Made by a program: the position numbers and the translations under genes
In this document: one piece after another, positions 54,916 through 64,000 of the stretch
Numbering within the stretch: position 1 is the stretch's first letter
How the letters are laid out: every line of letters starts with the position of its first letter
NCBI GenBank assembly: GCA_021432635.1
Contig: MU270076.1
Span: 1 to 64,000 of the forward strand
Source: Thozetella sp. PMI_491
Lineage: Eukaryota > Ascomycota > Sordariomycetes > Chaetosphaeriales > Chaetosphaeriaceae
Length of the DNA: 64,000 nt
Direction: 5' to 3'
Notes under the pieces: model-generated
Seen by the model: only the letters and a program-made list of their open reading frames with translations
The model's database searches: none
Told to the model about the DNA's origin: nothing

Positions 54916-56851
54916 ATGGCCTTTTTTAGAATTGCCACCGTTGCGCTTAACAGCATCGCTTTATGTTCATTTGTCAGCGGCGACTATGTCTGGCCCAACG
55001 ACAAAACCGACGTGATAGAAGGCATGTTGTACGAGCAGAAAGGCTTCAAGTCCACCAATGTCGCCACTTTAGTCGCCAACTGCACGGGCGGAGGAGGCAT
55101 TGGCAGACCGGGACAAAACTTTGGCGCTGAGTGGCTGAGGAATGCATATCACGACATGGCCACGGCCGACGTATTGGCTGGAACAGGTGGGCTAGACGCC
55201 TCGATCGTTTTCGAGTCAGATCGCGCGGAGAATGTCGGTGGAGCGTTCGCGGAGACCCTGGCTAGCTTCTTGAGTTTTGTGACCTCTCGCTCGACCCTGT
55301 CGGATCTGTTTGCCCTCGCTACAGTCTTTGCGCTTGGGGCATGCTCCGGCGGGAATGTCCTTATTCCTATGCGAGCAGGGCGTATCGATGCAACCGATGC
55401 CGGTCCAGCAGGCGTCCCGGAACCGCAGCAGGACTTGGAGTCGCATACAGCGAGCTTTGCTCGTCAAGGTTTTACCGCAAACGAAATGATCGCTTTGGTG
55501 GCATGCGGGCATAGCATCGGCGGCGTGCATGGCGTTGACTTTCCCCAAATTGTGCCCCGGCCAGCCAACAACACGGTACGACATGTTCCCTTTTCTGTTG
55601 GCTATGAATAAATTGCTTCCTTACTGGCTTGATACATATAAGGATTTTGACTTACACTGGAAATTAGAACGAAGAGGGTACAGTCACGTTTGATACAACC
55701 ACCAACGATTTTGACAATAAAGTGTGGGTTTGGTGACTAGCGACTGGGATGTTCTGCACGTCCAAGGCTAATAACGATCAGTGCTATCGAATTTGTGGGC
55801 AACGTCAGCCAAAACCCCCTTGCTTTTGGACAAAACGAGACAACGCGATCCGATTTCCGTATATTCAACCTGGACGGAGGCAAGATGATTAGTGATATGG
55901 CGGCGTCCAACGACTTCTTCCTCTCCACCTGTACTGACCTCTTAGCCCGAATGATCAATACGGTTCCTAGGGGTGTTGTTCTGAGCAACGTCATACAGCC
56001 TGTGGAGGTTAAGCCCCGGGACCTGCGTATCGACCTTGCCATGAACGGGACCATGACAGTCTCGGGAAATTTACGGGTTAGCGAGATCCACCACTCGCGT
56101 ACATGCGGCGTTCGTTAATCGTTTCCTCAACTATTGTTTAGATATTACAAAGCCTCTTGGGCCCGGCCAGTGAAGTTCGTGTCTATCTCCGGCCCCGATC
56201 TGGAGGTGACTGCTCAACTGGAAGTGCCTGTACTGTTGTCACCACAACTACCATCTCCGGCGGATCGACGACCTGTCTGTACCCCAATTGTGGGCCAAAC
56301 TTTGACTACCACAATTTTAGTGCGGTGGTACCAGCGGCCCAAGGCGTCTCCTCCTTTACGGTCGAAATTATTCGCGATGGAGTCTCAACTATCAAGGACA
56401 ATGCTGGCCATGGATTCCCTTGGCCGGACACCCTTCAACCCCAGCTTGCCATGTCTAGCCAGGGAATAGTTTTCGATAACTCCAGTCTAGCCGAGAGACT
56501 GAATTTAACGGTAGCGGTAAGTTGACCCTCTGCTCGAAAGTTTCCAAGTCTAGAAACCCGTACTAAGCAACATGCTGTCAGGTGCTGAACGCCGAGCAAT
56601 TCACCGACATCACCATGACTTTATTCGAGAACGCCCTTCCTCGCCCAACCGTAGCTCACTATAGGTCCTCCAATATTTCTATGACGCGCCTAACGACCAT
56701 TCCTGGCACCAACTACACACTGTTCACTGGGTTGTACAAGTCGCCTCCTAACACTCTCAGTCAACATCCGTACGATGTTGTGGCAACGGCAGCAGATGGG
56801 TCAACCGTCACAAATGCATACAACTTGTGGTCATTGGTTCCCCACGCGTAA
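54916..56851 (+). CDS. Secreted hybrid B heme peroxidase
   Basis: Five exons, 54916-55575, 55668-55723, 55782-56076, 56142-56516, 56582-56851, joining to 551 residues. A signal peptide covers about residues 1-22. The distal heme site is Arg75 and His79 in EWLRNAYHDMAT. Proximal His199 is in MIALVACGHSIGG. The stretches GTGGLDASIVFESDR, RAGRIDATDAGPAGVPEPQQDL and NPLAFGQNETTRSD are typical of the ascomycete hybrid B peroxidases, which combine features of class I enzymes with secretion. After the peroxidase domain (to about 340) comes a C-terminal beta-rich half without clear identity; it has several Asn-glycosylation sites. The enzyme should use hydrogen peroxide outside the cell. Such enzymes are linked with oxidative stress and host contact; the substrate is unknown. 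Confidence 0.87.
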
Positions 56852-57438
56852 AATAGCCCCCCGATACAAAGCAGCTTGGAGGAGAACGCTGTGCTGTAAA
56901 TACTGCGAATTCCCCATGTCTTGTTAGAATCCGTAACATTTTCAAGGATTTACAACTAGGGCGAAAGACTAGACCTTACACAGGCAGCTCTACATTCTGT
57001 ATTCTCTACCATCTCAACAGCCTGACCTGATCTAGAAATTATACAAAGTTTCAAGGCTAAACCAGGAATTAAGGCCACCTTGGTTAGGCGTATAAGTTTA
57101 CTGTTTAATTGTCAAGAATGTGCAGCAGGGCTATAAAGTTGATAACTACTTTGTTGGCCAAGACGAAATCACTCCGCAACTACCCCACCATCCCCTAACG
57201 CTCGAAACCTAGCGGGAAACAGCCCTGCGCAAAGATTGGGCAGCAACGTGATGTACCTGGTGGAGGGCACGTGATTCTATCTACAAGCACCTTGTGGCCA
57301 GTCCAATCTTTCTGCAACTGTAGTTATGCGGCTGGTTCCACCCTTGCCGGAAGCTCCGAGTTTGTTCCACGCCGGAAGCCACCCTATCAACCTTATCCAA
57401 GTAGTCTTATTATAGGTAGGTACCTAGTTATCGCCAAT
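56852..57438. other. Intergenic, no gene seen
   Basis: 587 bases between the peroxidase stop and the HET gene start. The HET frame is open back to 57271 but has no earlier ATG in good context. Confidence 0.5.
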
Positions 57439-59598
57439 ATGTCATCGAGCTCCCAGCCGCCGGCGTCCCACTCGGCCCCCCAGCCCCCCGCCCTCAGTTA
57501 CCGGCTTGAAAACTTGGAGGACCTAATGAACCTTACGAAAATCGGCCCTCAACCCGTTGAAATAACACCAAAATGCAAATTCTGTCAGAATGGTGTCCTC
57601 CGGCGCTATGCACAGCCCCATGTACTCTCGCTCAAGAGCCTCAGCATTGGGGCCGCACGGGGATGCGATGAATGCAACGCTTTGACCACGGCCAGTAACC
57701 ACTTCTTTGCATCTGAGATTGAACGAGCCAGAGATAGTGCTCTCTATGAATTTGTGGAGTGTGGCGTCGGGGCTACAGAGTTCCATCTCGGCACGATGGA
57801 TGCGACACCCGCGCTGGATGAGCCTGTCTTCCGAAAAGATGTCATCTCCACGCCGGTGTGGAAGACTAGGCAGGAAATTGGAACATTTCACATTTACAGC
57901 GAAGGCAAATTTCAAGGTAAGAGCCGCACGAGAACTCTCTAGTCTGCGTGTCGCTTGGGTATCATGCCTAACTAGAGACCAGGGGCGAAGAAAATGAAAC
58001 CCCTCTGCGGTGATACCTCGTCTGACCAGGCCGTGGCTCTGGTGTTCCAATGGCTTCACACATGCCTTACCTACCACACCACTCTCGCCTATAAGAACGG
58101 CTGCAAGAAGCTCAAGGAACCTGTCGCGGCCCCAAAGCGTGTGGTGTACGTTGGGAAGACCAACGACGAGATACGCCTACTCGAGAACACCGACAATTCC
58201 AAAGCATTCTATACGTGCCTAAGCCACTGCTGGGGCCCGAAACAGCCTTTGATGACAACCAAGGCCACCAAGGCGCGCCACATGAACGGCATTAAATGGA
58301 CCGATCTGCCCAAGACTTTCCAAGACGCCATAGACTTCACCCGCCGCCTTCGAGTCTCCTTCATCTGGATTGACTCGCTGTGCATCGTGCAGGACGACAA
58401 GGACGACTGGGCGCTTGAGTCTACCAGGATGGCGAGCATCTACAGCAACGCCTTCTTCACCATCGCCGCGGCGGCCTCGTCCGATGGTAGTGGAGGCTGC
58501 TACCGCTCCCCATCTATCGCCATCGCGCCGTTGGAAATCAAAACCTCGGATCCAGAGCTAGGTCCCATCTATGCCAAACGGCAGTGCCACCCGCCAAGCC
58601 CTCTTCTGCAGCGCGGCTGGGTCCTGCAGGAGCAGCTTCTGTCGCAGCGGGTGGTGTACTTCTGCAACAACGATGTGGCCTTCCAGTGCGCATCCGGTAG
58701 GCGCTGCGAGTGCGGCGAGTCCTGGGCTGACCGGAACGTGGACATGCTGGATTCGATGAGTAACTATTTTGAAGACCTACACGAGTGGACTAGGGCCGTG
58801 GAGGAGTATTCGAGCCGGAAGCTAACCTTTCAGCGCGACAAGCTCCCGGCGCTATCTGGTGTTGCAAGGACGATCGCTGAGCGTCATAGCGCGGCTCGGC
58901 CAGGTCTCGAGTACTGCGCAGGACTGTGGAATTGGAGGTGGTATGAGCAGCTGATGTGGGCTGCGGAGTCGCCGACAAAACCGACACCGACACCTGCCGC
59001 TACATCCGAGACTGCCTATGTTGCCCCATCCTGGTCATGGGCATCTGCCAACGGACCTGTGAAATTCTACTACCACCTGGCGGAAAAGGGGCCACGGAGT
59101 TCTCAGTCGTTCGTGTGCTCGGCAGACTCCTTCGGATCGAAGCTGTCTACTGTGGACGTGTACGGACAGATCTCGGACGCGCATCTCAAATTGCGTACTC
59201 TCTTGCTACCGGCTCGGCTGTCAAGAGATGGAAATGAATTTTCCCTTCAGATTCAGGACCCGAAAAGGCCTGGAGTATCACTCATGACCTTCCCTAGTGG
59301 CCGGGTGCGTCTCGATTCCCCATGGCTGTATGAGGACGACGCTTTGCATGAGATCCTCTGCGCGGTCATCAACACATCTTTCAAACCTCCCCCCGGCATC
59401 TTGTTGACTTTCTGCTGCCTATTGCTGGTTCCAAGTGCTCCAAACGCATCTTTCCGCCGCATTGGCATGGCTGACTTCGAGAGTCGTCTGTCTTGGCGGG
59501 CAGGTATTACGCAGAATGAGCTCAAAACGGAAGACTCTTTTCGGCGTGCGCTCCCTCTAATTCTTGGACTGCCAGATAGCGTCATCACTTTGTTGTAG
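57439..59598 (+). CDS. HET domain (heterokaryon incompatibility) protein
   Basis: Two exons, 57439-57916 and 57983-59598, giving 697 residues. The N-terminus is proline/serine-rich. A small cysteine-containing region (CKFCQNGVLRR, RGCDECNAL) precedes the HET domain. The three HET motifs are present: AFYTCLSHCWG (234-244); DLPKTFQDAIDFTRRL with FIWIDSLCIVQDDKDDW; and LQRGWVLQEQLLSQRVVYF. The C-terminal 250 residues are typical of large HET proteins but carry no second known domain. HET domains trigger programmed cell death after non-self recognition during hyphal fusion and act much like TIR domains. The gene may belong to the vegetative incompatibility repertoire. Whether it is active in allorecognition cannot be told. 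Confidence 0.9.
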
Positions 59599-61479
59599 GA
59601 CCTCGAATTTGGAGTCTTCTGGACTTATCAATCGGGTCAAATACTTATTAAATAGTTTACTTCAACCTCATCTTAACCTAACTGGCTCATGTATCTTATT
59701 TCAAACTAATAGCGGACATTATTTACAACAGGGTTATTTAATAATAATAGTCCAAACGCCGTAGAAATTTCCCATGGAAAAACGTCGTATTGGACTTGGC
59801 GCTTAAGCTATAGCTTATATTAGTATTCGTTACATAGATTGTCATCAATAGAAAATAAATTTTCAGCGATATCTAGGATCTTATCCAGAGCCAATTCTGC
59901 ATTTCATACTAGTCGAATTGGCTTGCAGTTAACTAGCGACGCAGCTCGGCTATGATCAAGCGGCTTGGATTGACAGGCTATTATTTGCTGGCGCAAAGAT
60001 GGCTATGCGCTAACATCCAAGCATGGGTGCTGTAGGTAGCGAAGAAGCTGAGATAGAGCAACCTATAAACAGGCCTCTTCGCAAGAAGTGAAGGGAGATA
60101 AGGTATGCTGAGGCTGTGTGGGTGTAGTTGTGGGGTATTGCATACCACGCCCTCTAGGACCTCTCGGAGGGGTAGTGGAGCAAAGGTCCGTAGAGCATTC
60201 TGAGGCTTGTGAATTAAAGTCTGGTTAAGAGAAGCCTCGCCAACTGTAAGGATTTACCTCTATTGACGCGGCCAAGATTGTTAATATACCAGGCCGCTAT
60301 TGGGTCAAATCTAAATGGTGCAGTCTAGCATATTATATCTATTAGGTCTATCCAATTCTCGTGCCATCTCCCTTTGCATGATAACTTCTATTGCAGACAA
60401 TCTTCTATCTTCCAGCACAAAACTCTCACTTAATATTAGTCCTCAGGCGACGTTCATCGGTTCATGGCGGTAGTTAAAATGTACCAAGCAACTACCTTCA
60501 GGGTTATTGACTCAGGCTATCGGTGCTAATTTTAATGTTGCCTCTGAAAATGTCGAATAGCTAGTGAAACACGGGGTCCCATAGCACGTAGCGAACCTGC
60601 GTGCCAGCCCATTAGGGTCCGGGCAGCTTATCGCATTATCACTCTCAAATGCAATACTGCGTGCAATCAGTTAACGTGTGGCGGGCGTATGAGTCGTGCG
60701 CTACGAAAACGGCTTTTAATAATGCAGCGCTATCGAGGAGATAGAGGGACAAGGTAACAAAACCGGGCAGAGAGTTTGGCCCCTAATTCCTGTCCAGGGG
60801 CGACACGCGCCAATGTAATCTCCGGTAGTTCGCCATTTCTCCTATTTAACAAGAAGATCGAGAAGATAGCTGCTCCTCGCATAGCATCTCCACGTAAACG
60901 ATAGGGTAGTATTGAAGGTTATAAAAGTTTTATAAGTTTTTATCTATTTTCTTTTTATAAAAAAAACTGGTTGTGAATAAATGTATGTGATAAGAGAGTG
61001 TCTCATTCGCTATGTTGTCTCGCTCGCAATGCAAGTACTTTATATAACTATCTTACCTTATTTTAATAACTGAAATTTCACCTTCTTTTTAACATATGTT
61101 TCCCTTAAAATAAAAGGCCATAACAATACTATCGTTGCTACAATTAGGTATGAGTTGGGTCTGGTTGTAAAGTCTGGCTGTTAAATAGCTATGGAGGGTG
61201 TGGCTACTTATACACGTGTAAAAGATAGCTGTAGATCCACGTATGGTTGGCTGGCCATCTAAAACACTCGTCAAACGTGGCCATATCTAGGGCCTCATCA
61301 CACGTATCCATACATAGTCAGACGTCCAGCAAGGAACGTATGGCTACATATGGCTGGCGGTGGCCACGTTATATGTAAACCAGGCTGTTACAATCGTTCT
61401 TTAAAACATGATCGGGAGCGCCGCCGGGGTCTAACTGTGCAATTCCACCCCCGACACTCCTTTCGGCCGTCTCGTCTGC
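59599..61479. other. AT-rich, probably decayed region
   Basis: 1.9 kb without genes. Several parts are AT-rich (59640-59900, 60890-61090). Around 61200-61380 words such as ACGTATGG, GGCTGGC and TGGCCACG recur in both orientations, as at the end of an old mobile element, but no family or terminal repeat could be named. Confidence 0.5.
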
Positions 61480-62731
61480 TCACAGAGACTTAAACTCAAC
61501 CTCGCGCCGGAAATTCCATGTCCCTGCATAGGTCGAGATGAGCTTATACCCCAGGACGCCCTCGATCAGCGCGACAATCATGGGAGACGTGATGTGGAAC
61601 TGCGCGATGAAGCGGTTCTCCTTGGTGCTGAGTTCCAGCCGATCGAACATCTCCGTGAGCCCGAACGCCGACTGGTGGAGCTTAACATCAACCGCTGGAG
61701 GCTGTTGCATGAGGAAGGCACCGTCAGCTGGTAAATCCGAAAGCTAGGGGCATACGAGGGGGAATGGAAGACACGAGAAGAAGCGGCCCCACCCGTCTCG
61801 CGTCAAGGTCAAGGTAGGAAAGTACGCACCGCTCGTGTATCGTTATGGTTGACCCGACACCACTTTTTCAAATAGTCGGACAGCAGCTGCAACGTTGGGC
61901 TGTGGCTGCACTGAATCTCAACCTCGTTCCCGCCCACGTGCATCTGCAGATGGTACGGAGGCCGCAGGAGAAGCACGTCCGGGCGCGGCAGGGCTGAGAC
62001 AGTGGGGAGGAAGTCCGAGGCTAGTGACACCATGCCTGCCGGCCCGGAAGAGCCTCTGGCGGGTGCGGGCCTCTCGACCACGGCCGCCCTTCCGGTTGCT
62101 GAATCCATCTCGACATCTGCCCAGTCGTCCGCTGCAGGAGGCTTGGACACCGTGGCATCCTTCTCGTCGAAGCACGCCAGCAGGTTGCCGCGGAAAGTGG
62201 GGAACAGTTCGGCAGGTTGGAAGATCTGCTTCCTGGGAAGGCTTATGACGAAGGCTTGGCGGCTCTCGGCCCAATACGTGGAGCCCTGGTCTTTGGAGGA
62301 GACCTAGACGTCTATCAGCACGGCGCCATCCTCGCGCGAGAACACGGGACGGCCAACGCCTACCTCGAGATACAGCCGGATTGTGTGGCAAGACTTGACC
62401 TTGTCGAGGAACTTTTCGGTCCATTCCTCGTTCGCCTCGTCGTCTAGGAGCTCCTTGGCACTCTTGACCCAGGCCTGGACGCAGCCCGCGACGACGCTGA
62501 CGAAGACAGTCTTGTCGTCGTAGAACTCGCCGAGCTCGGTGAGCAGGAGCTGCCACTCGGGTTCTGCGGTCACCCCATAACCTACGAGGTCATTCAACCC
62601 CTTGATGGCCGTCCGCAGCGGCCCATCTTCTTTCGACCAGTGATCGCGAATCCCGATCTGGACTTTGAGCGGCCTGGCCACGTTAGCCACCTGCCTGCGG
62701 AGTCTGGATGCACTACTTACAAGGAAGGCAT
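61480..62731 (-). CDS. Unknown fungal protein
   Basis: Four exons on the minus strand: 62731-62721 (11 bases), 62694-62364, 62303-61830, 61701-61480, joining to 345 residues. The tiny first exon supplies MPSL. The protein is largely soluble: an alpha/beta-looking N-terminal half (RPLKVQIGIRDHWSKED, VAGCVQAWVKSAKELL), an acidic, Pro/Ala-rich stretch near the middle (DDWADVEMDSATGRA), and a C-terminal beta-rich part (PYHLQMHVGGNEVEIQCS, VLGYKLISTYAGTWNF). No known family was recognised. It diverges from the gene at 63464 over 732 bases, and the order GxCxxxxV, then a helix, then a strand with H and a valine-rich end looks similar in both products, so the two may be distant paralogs. Confidence 0.72.
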
Positions 62732-63463
62732 TTTTTGACGATTGACGATCTTCCGCAAGACAGAGACGACCGGTGTGGGGGGGAAGAGCAAGAGAGAGCG
62801 GGGGGGCAGGGAGATCGACGCAGAGCTGAAGGTGGCAGACGTTGACTCAGAGATCGACAAGACGTTGAACGGCCTCGACATCAGCTCCCGCCCGCACCTG
62901 CAGCAGGTCGCCAAACATTGCCCGGAACAGTTCCGCGGGGAATGGGCGGATGGACGGTCACCCTGCGTCTTGCATGATAGGGGTTAGTGTTTAGCGGCGC
63001 AGTTCTTTGTTTTCGGGAGCTAGAACCTAGGGGGCGTCGAGCTGAAGGTCGGGGTATTCAGCCGCTACTTAGCGCGGCAGTTGGGCGGATTCTGGTGCAC
63101 GCAACACACTGCATCCCCCCCGCGACGTGTGACAGGCTGAATCTTAAGACGGGGGCTAATTTCCACATGATTAGTTACTGGGCTAACCATCGCCAAAAAG
63201 CATCGTGAATAGGCGCACTGCCTCGAGACTAGCTACAGCCGGTGTCAGGGGTAAGTATGCGCGGTCTTTTCGCCAAGATGTCGTGACACTTGGCGTGACG
63301 CGGAGGCATTTTATCATGAGGACTAGGCAGCAACTGGGGCCAGCAGCTTGGATATAAGAAGCTCGAGATGCTTCCACCTGGATGATCAAGCTCGAACAGC
63401 AGAACCAGCCTACTCTCCTCATCTGATACCCATTAACACCATCTCCCTTCACGTTCATACACC
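62732..63463. promoter_or_regulatory. Divergent promoter of two unknown genes
   Basis: 732 bases between divergent start codons. It should contain both promoters. Short G-runs (62776, 62801) occur. No gene was found in it. Confidence 0.45.
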
Positions 63464-64000
63464 ATGACTCGCCTTCCCGCCGTAGAAAAGCTCCCGCTTG
63501 CCCTCCGCAAGAACGGTAAGGCATCAGACGCCAAGGAAAATAGGCTACGGACGCTAACAAACCCCTGACTAAAGTCCGGGACGAGTGGGAAGCTAATAAG
63601 GCCGACTTCGAGAAGCAGCTCTCTGACGTGCTTGGCACCGCGTGGACGATTGACATCAACCCCAATGCTGTCTGGCCGTACCACAACGACGGCTATGCTA
63701 AGGACTCCCTCGGTGCCTGCATCAAGAGGTAGTCGTGCCCCTCCCTGCCGCCGTGGCCTCCTGCTCACCCTGACTTAGCTATGTCGACGGCGCCATCTAC
63801 CAGCTCAAGTACTTGACAGGGAAATACACCGGTCTCGCCGACGAGATCAACAGCCTCGCTAGCGCCCACGTCCTCACGATGGACGTGGACGACTCGGAGC
63901 CTAAGCGTTTCTCTTACAGCGGCACCGACGTGCAGGACGGTAAGCTCCGGCTGCTGTTCCGGCCCGATGCCCTTGGCACCAACATCGACCACGCCGCGCA
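63464..64000 (+). CDS. Unknown fungal protein, cut by the window end
   Basis: Three exons are visible, 63464-63515, 63575-63728 and 63779 to the window end, with the frame still open. The start MTRLPAVEKLPLALRKN follows a CT-rich stretch. The product continues RDEWEANKADFEKQLSDVL, then TAWTIDINPNAVWPYHNDG, then SLGACIKSYVDGAIYQLKYL, and LTMDVDDSEPKRFSYSG. No family was recognised. Its layout resembles that of the divergent neighbour, so the two may be distant paralogs from an old duplication. The 3-prime end lies outside the window. Confidence 0.65.

Noticed and set aside
61200-61380. Terminal inverted repeat of a DNA transposon
   Set aside because: Short words recur in both orientations, but no pair of matching ends, target-site duplication or transposase frame was found.
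61918-62556. 212-codon minus frame in another phase
   Set aside because: It is a shadow of exons 2 and 3 of the unknown gene at 61480-62731, which has clean introns and a sensible protein.

Overview
The window is nuclear DNA of a filamentous ascomycete (Pezizomycotina, probably a Sordariomycete; the genus cannot be told from the sequence). The reasons are genes with several introns of about 45-110 bases with GT..AG borders and CTAAC-type branch sites, a Zn(II)2Cys6 regulator, HET, Clr5 and WSC domain proteins, an AA11-type chitin LPMO, a hybrid B secreted peroxidase, and AT-rich blocks that look like RIP-decayed DNA. Gene models were spliced by eye so that reading frame, length and family motifs all agree.

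Left part (0.4-19.7 kb): a compact catabolic-looking set. In order: APC permease (-), short-chain dehydrogenase (-), aldehyde dehydrogenase (-), EutQ-like cupin (-), a choline-type APC permease (-), a heme-dependent oxidative N-demethylase-like protein (+), an acetoacetate-decarboxylase-like protein (+), a Zn2Cys6 regulator (-) and a second acetoacetate-decarboxylase-like protein (+). Together they suggest uptake of an amine (possibly quaternary or N-methylated), oxidation of its alcohol and aldehyde forms, N-demethylation, and decarboxylation of a beta-keto acid, under a local regulator. This is the best candidate for an undescribed system, but the substrate is inference.

Middle part (20-41 kb): an M1 aminopeptidase with an unusual GGMEH motif and a GC-AG intron, a GH16 glucanase, an SDR that lacks its catalytic lysine, an AA11-X278 LPMO with a very long Ser/Thr linker, a 1569-residue secreted propeller/ASH/five-WSC protein, a 60-residue six-cysteine secreted peptide, and an MFS sugar transporter. 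Most of these point to the cell wall, polysaccharides or the outside of the cell.

Right part (41-64 kb) is looser and more repeat-rich: a Clr5-ankyrin protein of 1153 residues, a region of degenerate tandem repeats, a fungal membrane protein, a small secreted protein, a hybrid B heme peroxidase, a HET protein, an AT-rich decayed block, and two divergently transcribed unknown genes that look like distant paralogs, the last cut by the window end. A 40-base sequence occurs identically at 31455 and 52650. No tRNA, rRNA, CRISPR array or intact transposon was recognised.
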